Both the position numbers and the translations under genes were made by a program. A stretch of 64,000 bases of DNA from Bog-532 sp963742875 (GTDB lineage Bacteria > Actinomycetota > Actinomycetes > Streptosporangiales > Streptosporangiaceae). The stretch is taken from NCBI GenBank assembly GCA_963742875.1, contig CAVUNO010000009.1:1-64000 (forward strand). The letters run 5' to 3'. Positions 1 through 9,002 of this stretch are shown one piece after another. Position 1 is the stretch's first letter; each line of letters starts with the position of its first letter. The notes under the pieces were generated by a model. That model had not been told where the DNA came from and made no database searches. It saw only the letters and a program-made list of their open reading frames with translations.

Positions 1-1104
1 CTAGTGTCCCGGTCCTGAGATACGTGAGCAGTAACGGCAGATGCGGTCGATGATCTGGTCGGCGGTCTTGGTCCACTTGAATGGCCGTGCCGTTTCGTTC
101 CAGGTGCTGATCCACTCCTCCAGCGCGGTCTTGAGCGCGTCCAGCGAGCAGAAGGTGCCGCGCTCGAGGCAGCGCCGTTCCAGTTCGGCGAACCACCGCT
201 CGACCTGGCTGATCCACGACGAGTATGTCGGCGTGAAGTGCAGCTCGAACCGCGGGTGCGCCAGTAGCCACTTGTGCACCGCCGGCGCTTTATGCGCGGA
301 GAGGTTGTCGCAGATGACGTGGACGGCCAGGCCGGGCTCGACCTGCCGGTCGATGTCGTTGAGGAAATCGCGGAAGTCCTCCGCCGTGTGCTGTGCGGCC
401 AGCTTGCCGATCACCTTGCCGGTGGCGGTGTTGAGCGCGGCGAACAGGTCCACGGTGCCGTGCCGGGTGTAATCGAAGCTGCGCCGCTCGGGAATGCCGG
501 GGATCATCGGTAGCACCGGGGCGGTCCGCTCCAGCGCTTGGATCTGCGGCTTCTCATCAACGCAGAAGACCGCCGCCGTGGCGGGCGGGGCCAGGTAGAG
601 CCCCACCACATCGCGGATCTTGTCGATGAGCAGTGGGTCTGGGGAGATCTTGAACTCCTCCACCCGGTGCGGCTGCAAGCCAAAGGCCCGCCAGATACGG
701 TGCACGCTGGTCGGCGAGATGCCCGCCTTCCGGGCCAGCTCCCGCTTGGACCAGTGCGTGGCACCCGCCGGCACCTCCTCCAGGGTGCGCACCACCACCT
801 CCTCCACCTGGGCGTCAGTGATGGTGCGCGGCACCCCCGGCCGCGGTTCGTCGCACAGCCCATCCAGCCGCCGGCGCAAGAACCGCTCCCGCCACTTGGT
901 CACGGTGCCCCGGCTGGCGCCCAGCCGGGCGGCCACCGCGATGTTGGGTGCGCCTTCTGCGCAAGCCAGCACGATCCGCGCCCGCAACGCAAGGCCCTGC
1001 GCGGTGCTGCGGCGCCTGGCCCAGCTCTCCAGCGTGCGTCGCTCGTCTTCCGAGAGCACCAGCGGCTCTAACCTGGGATCTGCCATATCCCCAGCAGACC
1101 GCAC
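1..1104 (-). CDS. IS630-family transposase (copy 1)
   Basis: This 367-residue DDE transposase is identical in sequence to the product at 19857-20960. An N-terminal helix-turn-helix region (about residues 30-130) contains the sequence ASRGTVTKWRERF and is followed by a second HTH-like segment (SPTSVHRIWRAFGL). The C-terminal DDE domain shows the three acidic sites in context: FCVDEKPQIQ, HVICDNLSAHKA and SSWISQVERWFAELE. These residues cut and join element ends at TA targets in this family. Length is normal and the frame is complete. The stop codon is the first three bases of the window (complement), inside the terminal repeat. The gene could supply transposase in trans to copy 2. Confidence 0.95.
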   Translation of the reverse strand: MRSAGDMADPRLEPLVLSEDERRTLESWARRRSTAQGLALRARIVLACAEGAPNIAVAARLGASRGTVTKWRERFLRRRLDGLCDEPRPGVPRTITDAQVEEVVVRTLEEVPAGATHWSKRELARKAGISPTSVHRIWRAFGLQPHRVEEFKISPDPLLIDKIRDVVGLYLAPPATAAVFCVDEKPQIQALERTAPVLPMIPGIPERRSFDYTRHGTVDLFAALNTATGKVIGKLAAQHTAEDFRDFLNDIDRQVEPGLAVHVICDNLSAHKAPAVHKWLLAHPRFELHFTPTYSSWISQVERWFAELERRCLERGTFCSLDALKTALEEWISTWNETARPFKWTKTADQIIDRICRYCSRISGPGH

Positions 1105-1167
1105 CCGCCAGCCAGGCGATAGCCGTCAGCGCCAGACTGGGAGACAAATCAACTCACGTGGTGACTG
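1..1167 (-). mobile_element. IS630-family insertion sequence, copy 1 (outer end truncated)
   Basis: This is an inverted, nearly identical copy of the element at 19770-20960. In the shared part I see one base difference, near 1142. The end at base 1 carries the terminal repeat beginning CTAGTGTCCCGGTCCTGAG. The opposite end stops at 1167, and the last 24 bases present in copy 2 (19770-19793), which contain the other terminal repeat, are missing. Sequence from an ISAs1-type element follows directly. Without that end the copy should not move by itself, although its transposase gene is intact. The near identity implies recent copying within this genome. Confidence 0.9.
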
Positions 1168-1169
1168 TA

Positions 1170-2247
1170 GCCCCAGCGAATAAGAGCCGACGACGCTCCG
1201 CGCCGCCGGCTGCTGCCGCCTGCCCAGCCCAGGTCCTATTTTCGGACCAGGATCCCCAGTGGCCCCGCACCCAGGCCGCCAGGGTGGCGGGATCGGCGTT
1301 GCGGTCGCTGGTAATGAGGTAGACGACTTCGACGGTCTTCTTTCCGTTCCTGGTGACGGTGCGGCGCAGCTGTGCGACCTGGGCCGCGTCGGCGAACTCG
1401 ATCCAGGCCGGCACCAGCGCCACCTTGATCGTCCGGCGGGTCCGGCGGCCGTGGTCCGTGCTCACGGCCGAGAACGCGGGGACGGCGGCCCAGGGCAGCT
1501 TCTTTAGCCGCTTGTACAGGGTCGGCATGTTGCCCTTGACGGTCATCACGTAGTCCGCCTGCTGGCCTGTGATGACCTGCGCGGTGTCACTTTGCGTGTG
1601 CAGGGCATCAATCGTGATGACGGCGCCGGCCAGGCTGGCGAACGCCTTCAGCAGCTCCCGCACCGCCGGGATCTCGTCCGGCTTCGCGTCCACGGCGGCC
1701 TGGCCGAGGACCGCGCCGATGCCGTGCGCCAGCGCCGCGACCAGGTGCGGGGCCTTCCCGGTCTTGTCCTTCGCACCGCGGACGGCCTTGCCGTCGATCG
1801 CGATCACCAGCCGGCCGCCGGCCTGCACCGCCCTGGTGTGCAGCCAGGCACCGAGAACCCGGTCGAGCACATCGGGGCTGACCAGTGCGAAGGCACGCCG
1901 GAAGGTGGACTCCTCCGCCGGGCCGCGCGCCGCGCCCAGCACGGCCAGCACCTCCGGGCCCGCATCGGCGGCCCACTGCCCGATCGCGGCGAACGACCTC
2001 GATCCCGCGATCACCGCCGCGATCCCCACGGCCAGCAGCCGGCCAGCGCGTGCCGGCGCCCGCGCCTCTTCCTCGGGTCCGGGACCTGGGCAAGGAGATC
2101 GAGCAGGTACTGGCTGCGGGCAGCCGGGATAGGCGAAGATGTCATCGGCGGGCTGGGGTCTCTCGCGGCAGACGATGGTGAGCGTAGGAACTTCCATCGT
2201 TCCGCCCGGGCCCCGCCCGCCGCCCGCGGACACGCCGGGCCCATCAA
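1170..2247 (-). pseudogene. ISAs1-family transposase remnant (frameshifted, C-terminus lost)
   Basis: The product matches the ISAs1 / H-repeat type DDE transposases. The N-terminal part reads LLDLLAQVPDPRKRRGRRHA in one frame (2011-2247). The rest (VGIAAVIAGSRSF, then VIAIDGKAVRGAKD and VITIDALHTQ) lies in another frame, so a frame break sits near 2040. The C-terminus reaches GHWGSWSENR and then diverges from the family, whose members normally continue with a conserved ENRLHW-type segment. Two lesions and a lost end make this a dead remnant. It abuts IS630 copy 1 on one side and an IS3 fragment on the other. The catalytic aspartates remain recognisable, so the family call is firm although the boundaries are not. 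Confidence 0.8.
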
Positions 2248-2282
2248 CCGCCGTTACGGCACCCGCAGGTCACAGCCTCAAT

Positions 2283-2762
2283 TCACGACTTTGCCGCGTC
2301 CCTGCCGCCGGGCCGGAGCTGGTGCGGTCCATCATGCGCGAGCTGGGCCTGGAGGCCTGCCAGCCGCGGCCGTGGCGGGTCAGCCTGACCGAGGGCGACG
2401 GCCAGGAGCACGCCATCCCCGACCTCGTGCAGCGCGATTTCACCGCCGCCGCGCCGGGCGAGAAAATGGTCGGCGATATTACCTATATTCCGACGTGGGA
2501 GGGATGGCTTTACCTGGCGACGGTTATTGATTGCCATACGAAAGAGGTGATCGGCTGGGCGACGGACGATAACTACAAGACGCCGCTCATCGAGAGGGCG
2601 ATGGGGATGGCCGCTCGTAATTACTCTCTCGCTGATAAAGCGATCTTCCACTCCGACCGCGGCAGCAATTACACATCCCAGCAGTTCGCCGGAGCGCTGG
2701 CAAAACATAATCTCAGGCATTCTGTCGGCCGCACGGGGATCTGTTATGATAATGCGATGGCG
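2283..2762 (+). pseudogene. IS3-family transposase orfB, 5' fragment (integrase core)
   Basis: This fragment carries the start of the rve integrase core: DLVQRDFTAAAPGEKMVGD followed by DITYIPTWEGWLYLATVID (first catalytic Asp) and IFHSDRGSNYTSQQFAG (second Asp). It ends at GICYDNAMA, just before the catalytic Glu, where the IS4-family element entered. The N-terminal HTH_21 region is incomplete and no orfA is found. In the interrupted state the frame runs 12 bases into the insert and stops. The matching 3' part is at 8430-8621. Confidence 0.88.
2753..2762. repeat. 10-bp target duplication, left copy (IS4-family insertion)
   Basis: The sequence TGCGATGGCG is repeated exactly at 8420-8429, directly outside both ends of the IS4-family element. 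A 9-12 bp duplication is what IS4 elements usually make. Collapsing the two copies restores the IS3 frame (...DNAMAESFFAALKNE). Confidence 0.93.
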
Positions 2763-2885
2763 CAATGCCGTTGAATTAAGGCTCTCGGATCCGGGTTTCC
2801 ACATATCCACTGGCGGACACGCCGAAATCTGTGGACAACGCGCTAATAGTTGCCAGGATGACAGCATCTCCCTTAGATTGGCGGA

Positions 2886-3467
2886 ATGCCGGAGATCGTG
2901 ACCAGCAGCACCGACATGCCGTCATCCTTGACTGACGCCATTGGGATAGGGACGCTCACCCGACTGGTTCCGCGTGAGCTAGTGGACGAGGTAGTCGCAT
3001 CCGAAGGCCGTAAGGAGATCCGTAAGAATAAGCTCCCGGCGCGCGTAATGGTGTATTTCGTGATGGCCATGGCGTTGTTTTACGGCGACTCTTACGAAGA
3101 GGTCATGCGAAAGCTGGCCGACGGGCTGGATTATATGGGCACATGGCGGGAAGACTGGGAAACGCCCAGTCCAGGAGGCCTGTGTCACGCCCGGCAGAGA
3201 CTCGGCGCGAAGGTAATGCGGGAGCTTTACGAGCGCGTCGCAGTACCGTGCGCGATGCGGTCGACTAAAGGCGCCTGGCTGGCCGGGCGACGCCTGATGG
3301 CGGTCGACGGATTCGGCATGGAAGCCCCGGACAGCGAGGAGAACGCCGAGTACTTCGGGTACGCGGGAAAGAAAGGACGGAGCGCGTTTCCCTTCGTCCG
3401 GATGGCAGCACTGACGGAATGCGGCACGCACGCGATCGTCGCCGCGGAAATAGGCAGAGACGGAGAG
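2886..3467 (+). pseudogene. IS4-family transposase, 5' part
   Basis: This is the N-terminal 194 codons of an IS4 transposase, starting at ATG 2886. It contains the IS4 N-terminal domain (LTRLVPRELVDEVVASEG, then RVMVYFVMAMALFYGDSYEE) and the first part of the DDE domain with the first catalytic Asp in RRLMAVDGFGMEAPD. The frame is broken after GRDGE by the IS66-family element and ends 30 bases further inside it. The 3' part resumes at 7554 in the matching frame, so the gene was intact before that insertion. Confidence 0.9.
3460..3467. repeat. 8-bp target duplication, left copy (IS66-family insertion)
   Basis: ACGGAGAG is repeated exactly at 7546-7553. Eight-base duplications are the family rule for IS66. 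The element ends next to it begin GTAAAC on both sides: GTAAACATTCA at 3468, and GTAAACGTTCA reading inward from 7545. Confidence 0.92.
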
Positions 3468-3522
3468 GTAAACATTCACCCCATGTACTCCGGGTGATCT
3501 GTGGTTCGGGTTCGGCTGCGCT

Positions 3523-6500
3523 TTACGGGGAGATCGCCTGCGCTGGCGGTTGCCAGGGGGTGCCGAGCATGAGGTCGCACAGAACGGCGAAAGCGTTCCT
3601 GCCGTGCTTGCGTGCGGTGTCGATGTAGCCGCGGATGTCGAGGCGGTCCTGGGTAATGTCGTCGCTGGCCAGGCGGCCGGAGATCTTCTGCTGGGTTTTC
3701 AGCGGGCGGACGCCGCGCTCCGAGATATTGTTCGTGGGCCAGACGCTCGTGTCCTCGGCGAACAGGAGCACGTCGCTGCGGCGGTCGCGGCAGAATTCCA
3801 GCAGTTCGCGGCCGGGCCGCTGTTTCGTGCTGTTCTTCGGGCCGGGGACGCGGGCCACGCTGGCCAGCCCGGCCAGGACCGCGTGCCGGAACTCGTGCTC
3901 CAGCGGTTCCCGGACGTCGGCGGGGATGGCGTCTAGGCCCTGCTCGCGGGCGGCGTGCCAGGCATGGATGAGGCCGCGCAGCGCCCGCTGCGCCTGCACG
4001 GGCCAGACCGCGCCCGGGTAGCTCTCGGCGCAGTCCTCATAGTCCCGCAGTATGTGAGACAGGCATGCCTGGTTCCCGGCGATGTGCTCCCACCGGGGAT
4101 TGAAGTAGGGTGGGCTGCCCAGCGAGGTCCCGGCACCGGGCCTTTCCGGGCAGCCTCCCTCCAAACTCAGCGTGCACCTTTCAATGCACTGAGCTTTCCG
4201 GTGATTTATGCCGCGCGCGCGACGGGGTTCGCGTGGATCCAGTCATGGCACGGCGCGCAGACGATGAGCGTCTTGCGCCGCATTCTCGCCATGAGCGCGG
4301 CCCACGCGGGCTGGCCCGGTCCCGGCTTCCCGAGTTCTTTGAGGCCGGTGACCTGGTGGACTGCCACCGTGGTGCCGGTCTCGCAGAGCTCGCACTCCCA
4401 TCTGCGGAGCCTCTTGACGAGCTCCTTGCGGGGGTAGGGTGCCAGGGCGGGCGCGGGGTCGGTGATGACCGCCCGCCGGTCCTGCCGCAGGTTGATCCCG
4501 CCGAATCGTGCTACCAGGTCCTTCTTGCCCTCGCGGTGCTTTCTGGCCTCGAAACAGGTCCGCAGCCCGTCGCTGGTCTCGACCTTGGCCTTGTGACGGG
4601 CCGCCATCTTGGCAACGGAGCTGCGGTGCTTGCGGGCCAGCGTCCTCAGCATCGAAGACTCGGCGTTCCACCGCAGGGGGTTCAGCCGGTAGACGTCCCG
4701 GGCAAGCAGGTAGTAGTTGACGACGCCTGCATATTCGGCCCCGTATTTCCGGACGATGTCGTAGTCGTCGAGGTTCTGGAGCCGGGGGCGGTGCGAGGGT
4801 TTTCCCCGCCGCCGGTAGCGGGCGCTCTGGGCCTTGATCACGTCCCTCGGGACCCGCAGCGCGATCGTCCCGTTGACCGTCCTGCGGCCTCCGGTGATCT
4901 TGTCGCGGGAGTACTGGACGGTGATGTCGTAGCCGAGGAACCGCGCACGCTGGCTGCGTGCGTGGGTGATCAGGGTTTTCTGCTGGTTCAGTTCCAGTCC
5001 GAGGGTCTCCCGGAGGAACTTTGCGAGCTTTGCCTTGATCTCTTCGGCTTCAGCCCTTGGCCCGATAAATCCCAGTATGTGATCATCCGCGTACCTTGTG
5101 TATTTGAGGCGGCGGTAGCCGGGGTCCATCGGGTCGGATGCGGGGAGAGAGCGCAGCTGTTTTTCCAGGTCCCGGGCTGCCGCCCGGTCACCGTGTTTCC
5201 GCGCCCGCGCCAGCTGGTACTGTATCCTGTCGTATTCAGGGTTACATTTCCGGCGGGTTCCCCGCGTGTATTGCGGGATCAGTTCCTGCTCAACGAATTT
5301 GTCGAGCTTGTCCAGGTAGACGTTACTGAGGATCGGTGATACCACGCCGCCTTGCGGACAGCCGCTGAGCGAGTCGCGGTATTCCCAGTCTTCCAGGTAC
5401 CCGGCTTTCAGCATGTTACGGATAAGCCTGAGGAAACGCTGGTCATGGATTTTCTCCGCCAGTATCCCGAGAAGGATTTCGTGGTCAAGCGACCCGAAGC
5501 AGTCGGAGATATCTCCCTCGATGAACCACGTGGTCCCGGTCCAGGTATTCTGGATATCGCGAAGTGCGGTATGGCACCCGCGATTCCTCCGGAATCCGTG
5601 CGACCATCTGGAGAACTGCGGCTCGTAGATCGCCTCCAGCAGGAGGCGCACCACTTCGCCGACCAGTTTATCGGACCATGACGGAAGGCCGAGGGGGCGG
5701 AGCCGCCCGTTTTTCTTCGGGATGTAGATGCGGCGGGCCGGGGAGAACCGGTACCTCTCATCCCGCATCAGCCCTATGATCTGTTCGATCTTTCCCTCGG
5801 ACATGCCGTCAGCGGTTTCCTCACTGGCCCCCGGCGTCATCGCCCCCTGGTTGGAGTAGATGTTGCCGTAGGCCGTAAGGTACAGATCCCTGTTGGACAT
5901 CTGCCTGTACAGCTGCGTGCACGGCAGGCCCTTCCTGCCACGCTCGCGGAGAACGCCAAGTACCACTTCGGTTTCCTGCATTCCGCATTCCTCATGGTTC
6001 CTTCATCGTTCATCGCCTGTGCCCCTTCGCCCTGTGGTCCGGTTCTCCCGGTCTCCAGATTGGACGGACGTTACCCCGCCGACTACATACGGGCACTCCG
6101 TCGCCTTAGGACTCGCGTCCCTTAGGCGATCCCACGTTCACAACTGCTATACGTGCTAGCGCGACTTAGGTGCCCCGTTCGTCTCCTTGAATGCCCTGAC
6201 AGGGCATCGCTCCAGCGTCCCGGAGGAATGCCGGGAGTAACTACTGAACCTCCCAACAGGGACCGGCACCGGTTACGGACGTCTTTCCGGCGGGTGTACC
6301 TTTGCACCTTCTGGAGACTGGGATTCAGGCAGTCTAGCTTTTCACCATATCGCGCGGATCTCCCGGCACGCCGTTCCTGACGCCTGGACACAGGCTGCCG
6401 GTTTTCTGCCATGCTGTTTTCCCATTCAGCCTTTCGGCCTCCGGTAAGGCATCAGACCCAAAGACACCTCCTCCATTCTCTGCCCGCTTAGCAGGCGATA

Positions 6501-7429
6501 TAGCAGTGCGCCTCGTGGCGCACGTAGTTCTGGTACCGGTCGGAGACCACGATCCCCGCGAAACCGGGCAGGATCCCGGCGTCCTGCATGGCGTCCAGGC
6601 TGCGGGTGCCCAGCCAGAACGCCGAGTACCGTTCGGTGAACGCGCCGTGGACGTACTTCTTCTCCCCGGCCGGCCCGGAGCGCAGCGTCGTCTCGTCGAA
6701 CCCGGCCACGGCAGACGCGGTGATCAGGGTCCGGATCAGCGCCACCACCTCGCCGGCCAGGCTCGCGGCCTTCGCCAGGCACGAGTGGATGAACCCCTCG
6801 GACACGGCGGCGCCGGCCACGTCGGCGATCAGCTGCCGGCACCGCTCCACCGGGACATGCTGGAAAACCACCAGGTAAACCGCCAGCGCCCGGAGCCTGG
6901 GGCCGATCGACAGCGCGGAGTCCGGCACGCCCGCCGGGCGCGGCGCGACGTGCGTCTTCCCGCAGGCGCATTTCGCGCTGTGCAGGTCGTGCTGCACCCG
7001 CTCCGCCGCCGCAGCCGGGATCTCCTCCTGCTGAAACGAGCGGGCAACCCCCAGATCAGCGGCGTCCGCCAAGTCCGCGCCGCACGAGCACGCGCCCTCG
7101 GGATAGTAGTCCTCGGCCCGGTCCGGGACCTCCCACGTCATGGACGCGCCCGGGCTGCCCGGCTGCTTCCCCCGCTTCTTCTTCTCCGCCCGCTCCGCAG
7201 CCCGCCGCTGCTTCCTGGGCGGCTTCCGCCCCGGCAGGTCATCCGAGCTCGGCGGCATCGAGGAGTTCCCGCTGTTCCGCGACCCCGACCGCTCCGCCGC
7301 GGCGAGCTGCTCCCGCAGGTCAGCGACCACCGCCTCCAGCGCCGCGATCCGCTCCGCCTGCGTCTCGATCAGCTGCGCCTGCCCCCGGATCAGCGCATCA
7401 CGCGGATCCTCCGGCGGCACATCGGTCAC
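3523..7429 (-). CDS. IS66-family transposase, split by a group II intron (exons 6524-7429 and 3523-4104)
   Basis: Exon 1 (302 codons) encodes an N-terminal coiled coil (LIETQAERIAALEAVVADLR), a basic linker, a Zn-binding cysteine region (CSCGADL, CACGKTH) and the start of the DDE core, with Asp in AGFDETTLRSG and VVSDRYQNY. Exon 2 supplies FNPRWEHIAGNQACLSHILRD and the catalytic Glu context NNISERGVRPLK. Joining TAC (6524-6526) to TTC (4102-4104) keeps the frame and gives a 495-residue transposase of normal length with all catalytic sites. Without splicing, translation of exon 1 stops 12 codons into the intron. Function therefore depends on intron removal. Confidence 0.88.
4163..4196 (-). ncRNA. 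Group II intron domain V
   Basis: On the minus strand the 34-nt hairpin contains AGCTCAG pairing with CTGAGTT, an inner GTGCA/TGCAC stem and a GAAA loop. The AGC catalytic triad is in place. Its position, ten bases after the stop codon of the intron-encoded protein, and its length fit domain V of bacterial group II introns. Confidence 0.85.
4206..5981 (-). CDS. ltrA: Group II intron-encoded reverse transcriptase/maturase with HNH endonuclease domain
   Basis: The 591-residue protein has the reverse transcriptase blocks in order: RRIYIPKKNGRLRPLGLP (about 83-100), FIEGDISDCFGSLDH (first catalytic Asp, about 153-167), SGCPQGGVVSPILSNVYLD, and YADD at 297-300. A maturase X region follows (about 380-450). 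A C-terminal HNH domain shows CELC (530-533), VHQV and CAPCHDWIH (575-583). All catalytic residues are present. The protein would help the intron RNA fold and splice, and reverse-transcribe it at new sites. A coding-gene target plus an HNH domain argues against a terminator-targeting class C intron. Confidence 0.93.
   Translation of the reverse strand: MQETEVVLGVLRERGRKGLPCTQLYRQMSNRDLYLTAYGNIYSNQGAMTPGASEETADGMSEGKIEQIIGLMRDERYRFSPARRIYIPKKNGRLRPLGLPSWSDKLVGEVVRLLLEAIYEPQFSRWSHGFRRNRGCHTALRDIQNTWTGTTWFIEGDISDCFGSLDHEILLGILAEKIHDQRFLRLIRNMLKAGYLEDWEYRDSLSGCPQGGVVSPILSNVYLDKLDKFVEQELIPQYTRGTRRKCNPEYDRIQYQLARARKHGDRAAARDLEKQLRSLPASDPMDPGYRRLKYTRYADDHILGFIGPRAEAEEIKAKLAKFLRETLGLELNQQKTLITHARSQRARFLGYDITVQYSRDKITGGRRTVNGTIALRVPRDVIKAQSARYRRRGKPSHRPRLQNLDDYDIVRKYGAEYAGVVNYYLLARDVYRLNPLRWNAESSMLRTLARKHRSSVAKMAARHKAKVETSDGLRTCFEARKHREGKKDLVARFGGINLRQDRRAVITDPAPALAPYPRKELVKRLRRWECELCETGTTVAVHQVTGLKELGKPGPGQPAWAALMARMRRKTLIVCAPCHDWIHANPVARAA
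6239..6244 (-). other. Candidate EBS1 of the group II intron
   Basis: On the intron strand this reads GTAGTT. It is complementary to AACTAC, the last six bases of exon 1 at 6524-6529 (IBS1 position). It lies about 280 nt from the intron 5' end, where EBS1 usually sits in domain I. Six bases can match by chance, so this is only a candidate. Confidence 0.4.
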
Positions 7430-7545
7430 AGCCCCGGATCATCCCCGAAACCACGCTCAGCCACCACGGCAACACCACGCCCGCCGCCGAAACGTAACCG
7501 TCCATCACGCACCGCAGCAGCAAGCCCAAGGACCTGAACGTTTAC

Positions 7546-7553
7546 ACGGAGAG
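7546..7553. repeat. 8-bp target duplication, right copy (IS66-family insertion)
   Basis: Exact copy of ACGGAGAG at 3460-3467, directly outside the right end of the IS66-family element. Confidence 0.92.
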
Positions 7554-8246
7554 GGCGAGGAGACCCTGACTCGGCGCATTCTGTCGAGCGGGGCCGTCGA
7601 GCCCGGGATGCTCGTCATGGTCGACTCAGGACTCTACAGCTACACGAATTTCAAGATGGTCCTTGACGCCGGTGCCGACGCCCTATTCAGGGTGGGGGCG
7701 AATGTAGAATTGCCCGTTCTGGAATGGTTTCCCGACGGCTCTTATCTCTCGTTCATCGCGGATTCGAAGGAGAAGGCCAGGAACTCGTACCGGCTTCGTC
7801 ACGGACTGGCGAAGATAACCGACCTTCCTGGATTCTACGTACGGGTCGTCGATTACGAGATCCCGGACCGGGGAGACGGCGAGGAGATCATAACCCTGGT
7901 CACCAATATCACAGACCCGAATGAAATCTCGGCTACCGAACTTGCTGTGGCTTATCATCAGCGCTGGGAGGCGGAGCTTGTGTTCGATGAGCTCAAGACG
8001 CACCAGCGCGGCGCGGGGATGATCTTGCGCTCCCGCAAGCCAGAATTGGTCGAGCAGGAGATATGGGGACTTCTCCTTACCCACTACGGCATACGGCACC
8101 TAATGCGCGAAGCCGCCGACCAGGCCGAACTCGATCCGGACAGAATGTCGTTCATCCGCACGCTGCGTGTTATCCGCCGCCAGGTTTCCGGGCAGGCGGC
8201 TTTTTCCCCCTCTGAGACTCGCGAAGGCAGTCCGGGAGGCAATTGA
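7554..8246 (+). pseudogene. IS4-family transposase, 3' part
   Basis: This is the continuation of the gene that starts at 2886. After removal of the IS66-family insert and one duplication copy the junction reads GRDGE-GEETLTRRILSSG. The second catalytic Asp lies in MLVMVDSGLYSYTNF. The Y-(2)-R-(3)-E type signature with the catalytic Glu is in AVAYHQRWEAELVFDELKTH. The gene ends at a normal stop, giving about 425 residues for the joined protein, typical for the family. Confidence 0.9.
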
Positions 8247-8419
8247 GGAAATCACAGAGAGGCCGAACCCGGCTCGTCGGGAGCGCACGTGCCCCCGCGC
8301 AGTGAAACGCACGCAACATACGGCTTTCCTGATGAAGCGGCGAGAACAGAAGAACATTTCCCACAACTCGCCGCCGACGATCCGCCTGCTCCATCCTGCA
8401 GCCTAATTCAACGGCATTG

Positions 8420-8429
8420 TGCGATGGCG
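8420..8429. repeat. 10-bp target duplication, right copy (IS4-family insertion)
   Basis: Exact copy of TGCGATGGCG at 2753-2762, directly outside the right end of the IS4-family element. Confidence 0.93.
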
Positions 8430-8621
8430 GAATCGTTCTTCGCCGCGCTGAAGAACGAGCGAGTTCACCGGACTCAGTATCCGACCCGTGAGCACGCGCG
8501 CCGGGATGTTGTGAGGTATATCGAATTCTGGTACAATTCAAAGCGTCGGCACTCCGGGCTTCAGTACCGGTCCCCGAAGCAAGTCCGCGAAGAATATCTG
8601 GAACGGCAGTCCGCAGCGTGA
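8430..8621 (+). pseudogene. IS3-family transposase orfB, 3' fragment
   Basis: This fragment supplies the end of the integrase core that begins at 2283. The catalytic Glu context AMAESFFAALKNE is rebuilt across the insertion point, followed by YIEFWYNSKRRHSGLQYRSP, the typical IS3 C-terminal motif. It stops normally at 8621. The right terminal repeat of the element lies at 8639-8663. Confidence 0.9.
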
Positions 8622-8663
8622 ATTAACCACAAATACGCTGTCCGGAAAGCTCGGGGCAGATCA

Positions 8664-9002
8664 GTCAGCTTTTTTTGGCCGCCGCCTGCCGCACCTCAAC
8701 CAGTAGCGGTTCCCCAGTGGTCCACCCGCCACCCGCGCTCCGTCTATCCGCCTCGCCAGCGCGGGAGCGGGTCCACGGGTGGGGCCTGTATGACTGACGC
8801 GCCAGTCACGGCCGAAAGATCCCTCGCCTGACCCGTAGTGACCCGTTGGACCGTGCCCGGTATCGTGAGCGTCCGACCGCCCGCGGGGTGTTCACGAGTA
8901 GCTGTGCGCTGGACGCCGCTGACCCGGGTTACCGGGCGGCTCATGCGCGGCGCCGGGACAGGGCCGCGTGCCGGACGGCCCTGTCCCGCCGTGAAGTCGT
9001 CC
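8664..9002. other. Region without a supported gene between IS3 and an exported-protein gene
   Basis: Several short frames exist but none has family features. A frame over 8846-9073 reads PGYRAAHARRRDRAACRT and could be a decayed coding fragment, which I cannot assign. A T-run near 8670 follows the IS3 end. Confidence 0.4.

Larger units (their letters stand above)
4105..6523 (-). mobile_element. Group II intron inserted in the IS66 transposase gene
   Basis: The 5' end reads GTGCG, the group II consensus, directly after the exon codon TAC. The 3' end reads ACCCTAC, then exon TTC. A domain V hairpin is at 4163-4196: 34 nt, AGC triad near the start, GAAA loop, two-base bulge. After it a domain VI stem (GGCTGCCC pairing with GGGCAGCC) leaves an unpaired A seven bases from the 3' end as likely branch point. 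An open reading frame for reverse transcriptase fills the middle (4206-5981). The intron lies in the sense direction of its host gene, as needed for splicing. Boundaries come from reading the motifs, not from a covariance model. Confidence 0.88.
3468..7545 (-). mobile_element. IS66-family element (single-transposase type) carrying a group II intron
   Basis: Ends are defined by short inverted repeats GTAAAC(A/G)TTCA and an 8-bp duplication. Subtracting the 2419-bp intron leaves about 1.66 kb with only the large transposase gene and no tnpA or tnpB accessory genes, like the compact ISBst12-type branch of IS66. The element lies antiparallel to the IS4 transposase it disrupts. Confidence 0.9.
2763..8419 (+). 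mobile_element. IS4-family insertion sequence, interrupted by IS66
   Basis: The ends are 16-bp perfect inverted repeats: CAATGCCGTTGAATTA at 2763-2778 and its complement at 8404-8419, with exact 10-bp flanking duplications. Without the IS66-family insert (3468-7545 plus one 8-bp duplication) the element is about 1.57 kb and holds a single transposase gene, which is a normal IS4 size. It inserted into the IS3 orfB in the same orientation. Confidence 0.92.
2283..8663 (+). mobile_element. IS3-family element, 5'-truncated and split by an IS4-family element
   Basis: The left part (about 2283-2762) and right part (8420-8663) join into one IS3 orfB reading frame once the IS4-family insert and one copy of its 10-bp duplication are removed. 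The right terminal repeat is visible at 8639-8663 (TGTCCGGAAAGCTCGGGG and on to ATCA). No left terminal repeat or orfA is present: the left side is cut off next to the ISAs1 remnant. The element is therefore a relic that served as landing site for the nested insertions. Confidence 0.85.
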
